From Chloroflexota bacterium (GTDB taxonomy: Bacteria; Chloroflexota; Limnocylindria; Limnocylindrales; CSP1-4), in NCBI GenBank assembly GCA_017881985.1, contig JADGQH010000158.1, positions 1 to 7,590 of the forward strand: DNA of 7,590 bases. The letters are read 5' to 3'. Positions 1-6,450 of the stretch are shown in pieces. Both the position numbers and the translations under genes were made by a program. The notes beneath the pieces are model-generated. The model was given only the letters and a program-made list of their open reading frames with translations. It had not been told where the DNA came from and did no database searches. Each line of letters opens with the position of its first letter. The first letter of the stretch is position 1.

Positions 1-961
1 CGGCACACTCCGGATCGAGCAGCTGTACGTCGTCGTCTTCCTCGAGGGCTGCCTCGGGGCGCTGTTCGATGCCGCCTATCCGGCGTACGTCCCGTCGCTG
101 ATCGGGGTCGATCGCGTGGTTGAGGGCAACAGCAAGCTGGCCACGAGCTCATCGCTCGCCGAGATCGGTGGTCCCGGGCTGGCGGGTGGCCTCGTCCAGC
201 TGATCGGCGCGCCATTTGCGATCCTCGTCGACGCCTTCTCGTTTATCGTCTCGGCGATCTCGCTGGTCCTGATCCGCAGCCCCGAGGAGCCACGTCCGAC
301 CAGGACCGCGCCGACGCCGATGCGGCGCGAGATCCTGGAGGGCCTGCAGCTCGTCCGCCGGCACCCGGTCCTCGTGCCGCTGACCCTCCGCTCGGTCATC
401 GCCCACGTTGCCGGCTCGTTCTACGGCGTCCTCTACACGATCTATCTCATCCAGGACCTGCACCTCGACCCGTTCCTGCTCGGCGTGGTCGTCTCGGCCG
501 GGGGCGTCGGCTCCCTCGTCGGCTCCTTCTTCGCCTCGAGGGTCATCGCCAGGTTGGGCCTCGGCCCCGCCCTCATCTGGACAGCGACGGGCGCGTCGAT
601 CGTCGGCGTGCTCACGCCCCTGGCCGGTGGGCCCCTTCTGGTCGCGACGCTGATGGTGTTCGTCCCGCAGCTGATCGGCGACGGCCTCCAGACGATCGAG
701 AGCATCGCCGAGCTGTCGCTCATCCAGGGGGTGATCCCGGACCGTATCCTCGGCCGCGTCAACGCCACGCTCGGGGTGTTCTCGCACGGAATTGCCTACC
801 CGATTGGCGCGCTCATGGCTGCCGCCGTCGCCGGCTCGATCGGCGTCCGCGGCGCGATCGCGATCGGCTGGGCTGGGATGGCGGTCTCGATCCTGCTGCT
901 CGTCCGCTCACCGCTGCCGCGCATCCGGCAGCCGTCGGACGTGCCCGCCGTCGAGGACTGA
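1..961 (+). CDS. MFS exporter (DHA3/MFS_3-like), C-terminal part, 5' truncated by the window edge
   Basis: The reading frame is open from base 2 and ends at TGA 959-961, showing 319 residues of a protein whose start lies outside the window. The early segment, with AAYPAYVPSLIG followed by EGNSKLATSSSLAEIGGPGLAGG, is the hallmark of MFS_3-type (DHA3, enterobactin- or macrolide-exporter-like) transporters. Several hydrophobic stretches follow, and GVVVSAGGVGSLVGS then SRVIARLG resembles the motif-A-like loop of the second six-helix half. By family it should be a proton-coupled inner-membrane exporter, but the substrate cannot be read from the sequence. A typical member has about 400-430 residues, so roughly 100 N-terminal residues (TM1-TM3) are missing here. 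It converges on another MFS gene. The internal GTG at 116 is not a credible start because conserved family sequence lies upstream of it. Confidence 0.9.
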   Translation, partial: GTLRIEQLYVVVFLEGCLGALFDAAYPAYVPSLIGVDRVVEGNSKLATSSSLAEIGGPGLAGGLVQLIGAPFAILVDAFSFIVSAISLVLIRSPEEPRPTRTAPTPMRREILEGLQLVRRHPVLVPLTLRSVIAHVAGSFYGVLYTIYLIQDLHLDPFLLGVVVSAGGVGSLVGSFFASRVIARLGLGPALIWTATGASIVGVLTPLAGGPLLVATLMVFVPQLIGDGLQTIESIAELSLIQGVIPDRILGRVNATLGVFSHGIAYPIGALMAAAVAGSIGVRGAIAIGWAGMAVSILLLVRSPLPRIRQPSDVPAVED

Positions 962-963
962 CC

Positions 964-1010
964 GATCGGGCGGGACGCGCCGCCGGGCTCGCCGCCGGTG
1001 GCTCCCGATC
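964..1010. terminator. Composite hairpin between convergent MFS genes, possible terminator
   Basis: It begins three bases after the stop of the left MFS gene. The outer arms GATCGGG (964-970) and CCCGATC (1004-1010) are perfectly complementary. Inside, GCCGCCGG (979-986) pairs with CCGGTGGC (995-1002) with one G-U pair and an 8-base loop. There is no real U-tract, so the terminator function is inferred from position and stem strength. It could act on transcripts from either side. Confidence 0.45.
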
Positions 1011-1054
1011 ATCTTCGGCCAGAAGGCACGACGGTAGCGGCCAGCGTCAATATT

Positions 1055-1073
1055 GGTGCCGGTCAGCGGCGCC
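1055..1073 (-). terminator. Hairpin after the minus-strand MFS gene, likely terminator
   Basis: On the minus strand the stop codon at 1085-1083 is followed 9 bases later by GGCGCCG, the loop CTGAC and CGGCACC, giving a 7-bp stem with one wobble pair. It leads straight into AATATTG, the only AT-rich patch in this gap. Placement and layout fit a weak intrinsic terminator for the exporter transcript. Confidence 0.45.
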
Positions 1074-1082
1074 CGGCGTCAC

Positions 1083-2351
1083 TCAGACCGCGGCCATCGC
1101 CTCTGCGTCCGGCTCGGAGCGCGGGACCAGCACCGCCGCCAGGATGGCCGCCAGCAAACAAGCCACGACCCCGATCCAGATCGTCGCCGCCAGCGAGACC
1201 GTCACGAGCGCCCCCGCGATCGCCGCGCCGACCGGGAAGCCCATGAAGTTGAAGGCCATCGACACGGCGAAGGCGCGGCCCATCCAGGCAGGTTCGGTGC
1301 GGCGCTGGCGGATCGTGAACAGGGCGATGTCCGAGCAGCCGTTGACGAACCCGAACATGAACATCAGGAGCAGCAGAAGCGCCAGGCCCACCTCAGAGTC
1401 GATCGGTCCAAGGACGCCCGCAGCCGGCAGCATGAGTGCGACGAGCGGCGCCATCAGGACGATCGGCACGACGAGCATCGTCCACTCGCGACCGCGCGTG
1501 TCGATCCGGCCGAACAGGAACGCGGAGATCATCCCCGAGACGCCGGAGGCTGCGAACACGAACCCAACCATCGCGTCGCCGAAGCCCAGGTTCCTCAGGA
1601 CCACGAGTGGCACGACGATCGTCATCATCCCCCAGGCCAGGTTGAGGACCGACAGCGCGAAGCCCAGGCCGCGGATCGTCCGGTTGCCCCACGCGTAGCG
1701 GACGCCCGCCCAGGCGTCGGCCAGCAGTCGCCCTGTCGAGGCCGTCTCGGCGTCCGGCTCCGGCAGCCCGATCAGGACGACGACTGCCAGCGCGAACGGG
1801 ACGGCGATCGCGATGACGGCCTCCGCCGGGCCAAGGATCGCGACCAGGCTGGCCGCCAGCGGCGGGCCCAGGATCGTCGCAACCACGTAGCCGTTCGAGT
1901 CGATCGCGTTGACCCGCTCCCAGAGCTGGGAGGGGACCATGATCGGGAAGATCGTCCGCAGCCCCACGACGCTGAGGATGCTCGTCAGCGAGGTGACGAC
2001 CACGATCAGCACCAGGAGCGGCGAGGGGAGCAGCCCTGCGAGCGCCAGCCCACCAATCAGGAGGAGGCTCGCCAGGGCCACGATGTAGTCGAGGATCATC
2101 AGCCGGACCCGACCGTGACGGTCGAGCAGCGCGCCGGCGATCGGGGCTATGAGCAGGCCCGGAACCACGGACGCGAACGTCACCACCCCGGCCAGGGCCG
2201 GCGAGTCGTAGACCCCCAGCGCGAACAGGACGAGCGCCACCCCCACCATCGACTGGCCGGTGCGGGCCAGCACCATTGACGCGACCACCCGGCCCAGCCT
2301 CGGGACGCCGAGCAGGGCACGGTACGACCGGTCGAGCGGTGCGTCGGGCAT
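1083..2351 (-). CDS. MFS transporter (DHA3-like drug/metabolite exporter), complete
   Basis: A 422-residue protein, the usual length for a 12-helix MFS carrier, predicted in the cytoplasmic membrane. Motif A is clear in the loop after TM2: GALLDRHGRVR at residues 73-83. A related GRIDTRGR at 281-288 marks the second half, and a hydrophilic linker near 198-226 separates the halves. TM1 begins near residue 19 (LGRVVASMVLARTGQSMVG), so the ATG at 2351 leaves a normal short cytoplasmic tail. The frame is open for 69 more codons upstream, but that stretch is Arg/Pro-rich and unlike a transporter, so I reject the longer start. By family it is probably a proton-driven efflux protein, with unknown substrate. 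It is transcribed away from the LAL regulator across a shared 532-base gap, which makes regulation by that protein possible but unproven. It differs clearly in sequence from the converging MFS protein at 1-961. Confidence 0.92.
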   Translation of the reverse strand: MPDAPLDRSYRALLGVPRLGRVVASMVLARTGQSMVGVALVLFALGVYDSPALAGVVTFASVVPGLLIAPIAGALLDRHGRVRLMILDYIVALASLLLIGGLALAGLLPSPLLVLIVVVTSLTSILSVVGLRTIFPIMVPSQLWERVNAIDSNGYVVATILGPPLAASLVAILGPAEAVIAIAVPFALAVVVLIGLPEPDAETASTGRLLADAWAGVRYAWGNRTIRGLGFALSVLNLAWGMMTIVVPLVVLRNLGFGDAMVGFVFAASGVSGMISAFLFGRIDTRGREWTMLVVPIVLMAPLVALMLPAAGVLGPIDSEVGLALLLLLMFMFGFVNGCSDIALFTIRQRRTEPAWMGRAFAVSMAFNFMGFPVGAAIAGALVTVSLAATIWIGVVACLLAAILAAVLVPRSEPDAEAMAAV

Positions 2352-2358
2352 GGGATGG

Positions 2359-2364
2359 ATGCTA
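2359..2364 (-). promoter_or_regulatory. Possible -10 box TAGCAT for a leaderless MFS transcript
   Basis: On the minus strand TAGCAT sits 7 bases before the ATG at 2351. No Shine-Dalgarno sequence precedes that ATG. This spacing would start transcription at or next to the start codon, as in leaderless genes of high-GC bacteria. No convincing -35 is visible, so the call is tentative. Confidence 0.3.
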
Positions 2365-2869
2365 ACCCGGGATCCCCCGAACGGGGAACGCATCCACCGA
2401 TCATCCGGCCGCGGGGTGCCTGGGCGACGGACGGTCCGCATGTACCGCGCGACGCACCCTTCCGGGAGGTTTGGTGGCAGGACATCGGCCGCCCGACCGA
2501 CCGCGTCGTGGGTCGCGGGAGGCAAGGTCTGCGAGGTCCAAAGCGGAGTCCTCGCCACCCCCTGCGGGGTGGATTCGGCGGCGTGTCGGCGGGCCGCGAC
2601 CTCGGACCGGCAGGTCGCTCGACCCGACCGAAGTCACGAATCGGGCGACGCCGACACGGGCGAGGGCCGGAAGAACCCCCGCGAGGGTGCTGATCGGGCT
2701 CTGCGCGGGCTGGCCGATGGGCAGCACGGGCGTCGCGTGCGGCGCCCGACGATCATCGCCGGGTCCTCGCCGTCCTGGCCCATCTGCGGGGCTGATCCGC
2801 CGGGCCCTCCTCGGCGCCCGCGGGATGAACCACATTGACCGGGACGTGTCGCTCCACCCCGCAGGCTGG

Positions 2870-2875
2870 TACGTT
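2870..2875 (+). promoter_or_regulatory. Possible -10 box TACGTT for a leaderless LAL regulator transcript
   Basis: TACGTT keeps the three most conserved -10 positions (T, A, final T) and lies 8 bases before the ATG at 2884. No Shine-Dalgarno sequence is present. TTGACC at 2835-2840 looks like a -35 but is 29 bases away, too far to pair with it. The leaderless reading is therefore an inference. Confidence 0.3.
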
Positions 2876-2883
2876 GACGGAAC

Positions 2884-5655
2884 ATGGCAAGCCTGCTGCT
2901 CGAGACAAAGCTCTACACCCCGAGGCCGCGACGCGGCCTGGTGGCACGCCCACGGCTGAGCGAGCGCCTGCGCCGTGGAGCCGAGTCGAAGCTGACGCTC
3001 ATCTCCGCCCCGGCCGGGTTCGGCAAGACGACGCTGCTGGCCGAGTGGCTGGCAGCCGCTCCGGCGGGTCGACAGGGTGCGGCGTGGCTTTCCCTCGATC
3101 ACGGTGACAACCAGCCCGGGTTGTTCTGGATCTACCTGATCACCGCGCTGCAGACGGTGGCGCCGGGGGTCGGCGCACGTGGGCTCGCCAGCCTCCAGGG
3201 GCCGCAGCCAGCGCCAGTCGAACTGATCCTCGCAACGCTGCTCAACGAGCTCAGCGCCGTGCCGAACGATGTCGTGCTGGTGCTCGACGACTATCACGTG
3301 GTCAACGCGCACGACGTCCATGAGGGGTTGGCGTTCCTCCTGGAGCATCTGCCCCCGCAGGTGCACCTCGTGATCGCAACCCGCGCCGACCCGGCGCTGC
3401 CGCTCGGCCGCCTGCGGGCGCGAGGCGAGCTCGTCGAGGTCCGCGCCGTGGATCTGCGCTTCACCCTGGACGAGGCCGACGCATACCTCGATGGGGTGAT
3501 GGGGCTCGATCTCACCGCTCTCGATGTCGCCGCGCTGGAGGGCCGCACCGAAGGCTGGATCGCCGCCCTCCAGCTCGCGGCGCTCTCGATGCAGGGACGC
3601 GACGATGTCGCCGGCTTCATCGCGGGCTTCGCGGGGGACGACCGCTACATCGTCGACTACCTGGTCGAGGAGGTCCTGCACCGTCAACCCGAGGCTGTCC
3701 GGAGCTTCCTGCTGGAGACCTCCATCCTGGGCCGGCTGAGCGGGTCCCTGTGCGACGCGGTCACCGGCCAGGACGGCGGCAAGGCCATGCTCGAGGAGCT
3801 GGACCGCGCGAACCTGTTCCTGGTTCCGCTCGACGACCGCCGCCAGTGGTATCGCTACCACCAGCTCTTTGCCGACGTGCTGCGAGCGCGCCTGCTCGAC
3901 GAGCGGCCCGACCGGGTGCCGGACCTGCACCGGCGGGCGACCGAGTGGTACGAGCGGAATGGCCAGCGGTCCGAGGCCATCCGCCATGCGCTTGCCGCCG
4001 AGGACCTCGAGCGAGCCGCGGACCTGGTCGAGCTTGCGATCCCGGCGATGCGCCAGAGTCGACAGGAGGCCACGATCCGTCGCTGGCTCGAGGCGCTCCC
4101 GCACAGCCTGATCCAGGCCCGGCCCGTGCTCAGCGTTCACTACGCCGGGGCGCTCCTGCAGTTCGGCCAGCTCGAGGGCGTGGAAGTGCGCCTGCGGGAT
4201 GCCGAACGGAGGCTGGACACCGCGACCGGGGGACGGGAGGGACCGACCGCCGAGTTGACGGCGTTGGTCGTCGTCGACGAGGAGGAATTTCGGCGTCTCC
4301 CGAGCGCGATCGCCCTCTACCGTGCCGCCCTGGCCCTCGCAGCCGGCGATGTGGCCAGCACCGTGAGATACGCTCGACGCGTGCTCGACCTCGCACCCGA
4401 GGACGACCACCTGATGCACGGTTCAGCAGCGGGGCTCCTGGGACTCGCGGATTGGACGACGGGGGACCTCGAGGAGGCGCACCGGTTATACACCGATTGC
4501 ACGGCGAGCCTGGAGAAGGCCGGGTACATCTCGGACATCATTGGTTGTGCAATCTCTCTGGCTGACATCCGGATTGCGCAAGGTCGTCTCCGCGAGGCGA
4601 TGACCACCTATGAGCGGGGATTGCAGCGTGCGACGGAACCGGGCGCGCCCCTCCTGCGGGGAGCCGCGGACATGCACGTGGGCATGGGCGGACTCTCCAT
4701 CGAACGGAATGATCTTGATGCCGCCCGGCAGCACCTGCTGACGAGCTATGAATTGGGCGAGCACGCCGCTCTGGAGCAGAACGCGTATCGCTGGCGTGTG
4801 GCCACGGCTCGGCTGCGCGCGGCCGAGGGAGACCTGGGCGGCGCGCTCGACCTCCTCGATGAGGCAGGCCGCCAGTACGTGAGTGACTTCCTTCCCATCG
4901 TCCGGCCTATTGCCGCGCTGAAGGCGCGGATCTGGGTCGCGCAGGGCCGCTTGGACGAAGCGCTGGGATGGGCCCGTGAGCGGGGTCTGTCGGCCGGGGA
5001 CGATCTCAGCTACCTGCGCGAATTCGAGCACGTCACGTTCGCGAGGGTGTTGCTCGCCCGGTCGACGCAAGACCGTGTCGACGGCTCCGTGCGTCAAGCG
5101 GTGGAACTCCTGGAGCGTCTCCTGCACGCGGCCGAAGCGGGTTCGAGAACGGGGAGCGTCATCTCGATCCTGGTGCTCCAGGCGCTCGCGCACCGGGTGC
5201 GCGGCGACATCCCTGCCGCTCTTGCTCGGCTGGAACGCGCCCTGACCCTGGCTCAGCCGGAGGGCTACGTCCGCCTGTTCGTTGATGAAGGTCCATCGAT
5301 GGCTGGCCTGCTGGAGGCTGCCGGGAAGCGCGGGATCGCCCCGACGTACATTCGCGAGCTCCTGGCGGCCTTTGGCCGGCCCGAAGGCCGAACGCCGATC
5401 AAGCAGGTGCTGTTCGAGCCACTGAGCGAGCGCGAGCTCGACGTGCTCCGATTGCTCGACACCGATCTCGACGGCCCAGGGATCGCCCGCCAGCTCGTGG
5501 TTTCCCTGCACACGGTGCGGAGCCACACCAAGAGCATCTACGCAAAGCTCGGCGTGAACAACCGTCGCGCCGCGGTCGGCCGAGCGGTCGAGCTCGACCT
5601 GCTGTCGCGAACCCGCAATGACCGACCCGGGCCCGTCACCGTTCACGACACGTAG
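2884..5655 (+). CDS. MalT-like LuxR-family transcriptional regulator (LAL, STAND ATPase)
   Basis: A 923-residue cytoplasmic regulator, the expected size for LAL/MalT-like proteins. The N-terminal NTPase has Walker A APAGFGKTT (42-50), Walker B VVLVLDDYH (130-138), the family strand VIATRADP (163-170), EGW in TEGWIAALQLA (222-232) and YRYHQLF (323-329). Residues of about 345-830 are helical with TPR-like repeats and form the presumed inducer or protein sensor. A LuxR helix-turn-helix closes the protein: PLSERELDVLRLL (846-858), recognition-helix region SLHTVRSHTKSIYAKLG (874-890), then VNNRRAAV. By family, inducer and ATP binding drive oligomerisation and promoter activation; the inducer here is unknown. 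The start is secure because an in-frame TGA at 2875-2877 lies just upstream. Residue 866 is Gly where, from memory, relatives often have Glu (SGPEIAREL). It stands between a divergent MFS exporter and the DUF4386 gene group, so either side may be a target. Confidence 0.95.
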   Translation: MASLLLETKLYTPRPRRGLVARPRLSERLRRGAESKLTLISAPAGFGKTTLLAEWLAAAPAGRQGAAWLSLDHGDNQPGLFWIYLITALQTVAPGVGARGLASLQGPQPAPVELILATLLNELSAVPNDVVLVLDDYHVVNAHDVHEGLAFLLEHLPPQVHLVIATRADPALPLGRLRARGELVEVRAVDLRFTLDEADAYLDGVMGLDLTALDVAALEGRTEGWIAALQLAALSMQGRDDVAGFIAGFAGDDRYIVDYLVEEVLHRQPEAVRSFLLETSILGRLSGSLCDAVTGQDGGKAMLEELDRANLFLVPLDDRRQWYRYHQLFADVLRARLLDERPDRVPDLHRRATEWYERNGQRSEAIRHALAAEDLERAADLVELAIPAMRQSRQEATIRRWLEALPHSLIQARPVLSVHYAGALLQFGQLEGVEVRLRDAERRLDTATGGREGPTAELTALVVVDEEEFRRLPSAIALYRAALALAAGDVASTVRYARRVLDLAPEDDHLMHGSAAGLLGLADWTTGDLEEAHRLYTDCTASLEKAGYISDIIGCAISLADIRIAQGRLREAMTTYERGLQRATEPGAPLLRGAADMHVGMGGLSIERNDLDAARQHLLTSYELGEHAALEQNAYRWRVATARLRAAEGDLGGALDLLDEAGRQYVSDFLPIVRPIAALKARIWVAQGRLDEALGWARERGLSAGDDLSYLREFEHVTFARVLLARSTQDRVDGSVRQAVELLERLLHAAEAGSRTGSVISILVLQALAHRVRGDIPAALARLERALTLAQPEGYVRLFVDEGPSMAGLLEAAGKRGIAPTYIRELLAAFGRPEGRTPIKQVLFEPLSERELDVLRLLDTDLDGPGIARQLVVSLHTVRSHTKSIYAKLGVNNRRAAVGRAVELDLLSRTRNDRPGPVTVHDT

Positions 5656-5660
5656 ACTCA

Positions 5661-5689
5661 CGGCCCGCTCGACACGGAGCCGCGGGCCG
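5661..5689 (+). terminator. GC-rich hairpin after the LAL gene, possible terminator
   Basis: Five bases after the TAG stop, CGGCCCGC (5661-5668) pairs perfectly with GCGGGCCG (5682-5689) across a 13-base loop. There is no U-tract, so termination is inferred from the strong stem and its position. Confidence 0.45.
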
Positions 5690-5712
5690 CGCCCGCCGTG
5701 GCGCGGCCGATG

Positions 5713-5737
5713 ACGGCGACTGCACGCCCGTCGCCGT
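5713..5737 (+). terminator. Second hairpin in tandem downstream of the LAL gene
   Basis: ACGGCGAC (5713-5720) pairs perfectly with GTCGCCGT (5730-5737) around a 9-base loop. It lies 23 bases beyond the first hairpin, so the two may act as a tandem terminator without U-tracts. Confidence 0.4.
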
Positions 5738-5746
5738 AGCGCCCGA

Positions 5747-5805
5747 CCGGCAGCGTTGCTGAACCGCGCGCTCGGCCGGCAGCACCGCTGACGCGCGCTC
5801 GCTCG
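5747..5805. repeat. Imperfect tandem repeat, two units of about 30 bases
   Basis: Both units start CCGGCAGC (5747 and 5776) and end in CTCGG. Between these they share GCTGA and a GCGCGCTC block, with small insertions and substitutions. Each contains CAGC-NNN-GCTG: the three-base centre differs (GTT versus ACC) while the arms are kept. It may be a local duplication; no function is evident. Confidence 0.45.
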
Positions 5806-5961
5806 GCCTTCCGCGCTGACGCCGGCACGACGCTCCAGCGCGACACCCTCAAGCTCCTCGGCCTCGCGCGACCACGAGCGCCCACGTGGTGAATGCGTGG
5901 CACAGGCCCGTCAGGGTTCGTCGAACCAGGCCCTCGGTGCCTTCCCGCCTCCAGATCGAAG

Positions 5962-6010
5962 AATCACCACCCCAATCACCACAGGTGGTGATGCCCGCTC
6001 ACCACATGTG
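5962..6010. promoter_or_regulatory. Operator-like cluster of TCACCAC half-sites with a perfect palindrome
   Basis: AATCACCAC occurs at 5962-5970 and again at 5974-5982 as an exact 9-base direct repeat with a 12-base period. The second copy is the left arm of the perfect palindrome ATCACCAC-AG-GTGGTGAT (5975-5992). A further TCACCAC lies at 5999-6005 and merges into CACATGTG (6003-6010). Four half-sites in 42 bases, about 80-130 bases upstream of the ATG at 6091, look like a binding array for a dimeric transcription factor. The factor cannot be named; the adjacent LAL regulator is one candidate. Confidence 0.5.
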
Positions 6011-6080
6011 CCTCCACCTTGAGATCGCACCAAGTACGTCGGCATCGCCGGCGAGATCCATCGAGCGAGGAACAACGCAC

Positions 6081-6086
6081 AAGGAG
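6081..6086 (+). promoter_or_regulatory. Shine-Dalgarno site AAGGAG of the 91-residue gene
   Basis: AAGGAG lies 4 bases before ATG 6091. This selects that ATG over the upstream in-frame ATG at 6019, which has no comparable site and would add an Arg-rich, unlikely N-terminus. Confidence 0.7.
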
Positions 6087-6090
6087 CGCC

Positions 6091-6366
6091 ATGAGCGAAC
6101 GACACGCATCGACTGGCGACCGCCACGAACCGGGACGCTATGAGATCCGCCTCAAGGGGCACCTTGATCGCCGATGGGCCGCCTGGTTCGACGGCCTGAG
6201 CATCAGCCTCGAACGCGACGGCACCACGATCCTCGGTGGCTCGATCACCGACCAGGCGGCATTGCATGGCCTTCTCCTGAAGGTGCGGGACACGGGTCTG
6301 CCGCTGGTCTCGGTGACGCAGATCCAACCACGCCAGGGCGATGTGCCCGTCATCGAACCCACGTAG
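6091..6366 (+). CDS. Small conserved-looking protein of unknown function (91 residues)
   Basis: I cannot assign a named family. The protein has a short polar N-terminus (1-15) and then a compact core: YEIRLKGHLDRRWAAWFDGLSI (17-38) with a W-xx-W pair at 29 and 32, a turn ERDGTTILGG (41-50), and SITDQAALHGLLLKVRDTGLPLVSVTQI (51-78). This reads as beta strands around a helix (DQAALHGLLLKVRDTG), a small soluble cytoplasmic domain without signal peptide, membrane segment or Cys/His metal site. I recall similar short proteins with the pattern G-H-L-x-x-R-W-A-A-W-F and DQAALHGLL in high-GC bacteria near regulators and DUF4386 genes; this is memory, not a search. It lies 97 bases upstream of the DUF4386 gene on the same strand and downstream of the half-site cluster. 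That suggests a regulatory or accessory role in this module, but the activity is unknown. Confidence 0.85.
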   Translation: MSERHASTGDRHEPGRYEIRLKGHLDRRWAAWFDGLSISLERDGTTILGGSITDQAALHGLLLKVRDTGLPLVSVTQIQPRQGDVPVIEPT

Positions 6367-6390
6367 CTACCGGCGACCAACGGCCGGGCG

Positions 6391-6419
6391 TTGACCGAAT
6401 CACGAGCCGGTCCCATAAG
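6391..6419 (+). promoter_or_regulatory. Sigma70-like promoter for the DUF4386-DDN operon
   Basis: TTGACC (6391-6396, five of six matches to TTGACA) is separated by exactly 17 bases from CATAAG (6414-6419, four of six matches to TATAAT). Transcription would begin near 6426 and leave a leader of about 38 bases before ATG 6464. This is the best-formed promoter in the window. Confidence 0.55.
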
Positions 6420-6450
6420 CAATTGAGTTCCCAGCTTCCCTCAGCAATGA

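Larger units (their letters stand above)
2352..2883. other. 532-base gene-free gap between divergent MFS and LAL genes, with several hairpins
   Basis: No frame here looks like a real protein: the open frames are Arg/Pro/Gly-rich, as expected of noncoding GC-rich DNA. Visible structure includes the interrupted palindrome CGGAC-G-GTCCG (2428-2438). There is a hairpin with stem CCACCCC/GGGGTGG (2555-2561/2566-2572, 4-base loop) and another with stem GCGACCT/AGGTCGC (2596-2602/2612-2618). A bulged hairpin spans 2689-2725, with arms GCTG-ATCGG and CCGAT-GGG-CAGC. A 9-bp stem with tetraloop spans 2727-2748 (CGGGCGTCG, CGTG, CGGCGCCCG, one wobble pair). Near the LAL start, ACATTGACCGG (2832-2842) and ACGTTGACGG (2871-2880) form a loose direct repeat about 39 bases apart. 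The gap must carry both promoters; whether any hairpin belongs to a functional RNA is unknown. Confidence 0.5.
5656..6090. other. 435-base intergenic stretch between the LAL gene and the 91-residue gene
   Basis: It holds, in order, two hairpins, an imperfect tandem repeat, a palindrome GGTTCG-T-CGAACC (5915-5927), the TCACCAC cluster and the ribosome binding site of the next gene. A frame ending at TGA 5890-5892 is free of stops from 5740 and reads TLQRDTLKLLGLARP near its end. It has no start codon and matches no family I know. TTGAGA at 6019-6024 could be a -35, but no good -10 lies 16-18 bases downstream, so the promoter of the next gene is not placed. Confidence 0.5.

Noticed and set aside
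1053..2279. Plus-strand open frame of 408 codons over the minus-strand MFS gene
   Set aside because: Its product is an extreme Asp/Arg/His/Gln-rich sequence, typical of the antisense of a hydrophobic membrane protein.
2352..2558. In-frame N-terminal extension of the minus-strand MFS protein to an ATG at 2558
   Set aside because: The extra 69 residues are Arg/Pro-rich and unlike transporter sequence. The ATG at 2351 places TM1 at the normal distance from the N-terminus.
2401..4419. Very long minus-strand open frame of 672 codons opposite the LAL gene
   Set aside because: It mirrors the codon pattern of the real LAL gene on the other strand, which is common in GC-rich DNA. Its translation is low-complexity and matches no family, while the plus strand encodes an unmistakable regulator.
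4486..5661. Minus-strand open frame of 391 codons opposite the 3' half of the LAL gene
   Set aside because: It lies antisense to the conserved TPR and helix-turn-helix coding region and has no recognisable domain.
5740..5892. Stop-free frame ending in TLQRDTLKLLGLARP, possible gene remnant
   Set aside because: It has no ATG or GTG start, no ribosome site and no match to a known family. The length is within chance for GC-rich sequence.
5915..5927. Palindrome GGTTCG-T-CGAACC considered as a LexA (SOS) box
   Set aside because: Gram-positive SOS boxes have CGAAC first and GTTCG second; here the order is reversed and the spacing is too short. It stays an unexplained short palindrome.
5975..5992. 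Resemblance of ATCACCAC-AG-GTGGTGAT to lambda-type repressor operators (TATCACCGC half-sites)
   Set aside because: The half-site similarity is partial and the centre spacing differs. No phage genes or CI/Cro-like protein are in the window.
5886..6143. Plus-strand open frame of 85 codons across the operator cluster
   Set aside because: It overlaps the better-supported 91-residue gene in another frame, lacks a ribosome site and has a low-information sequence.
6369..6411. Complementary arms ACCGGC and GCCGGT considered as a terminator of the 91-residue gene
   Set aside because: The arms are only 6 bases long, about 31 bases apart, and overlap the likely promoter of the next gene. A terminator here is not convincing.
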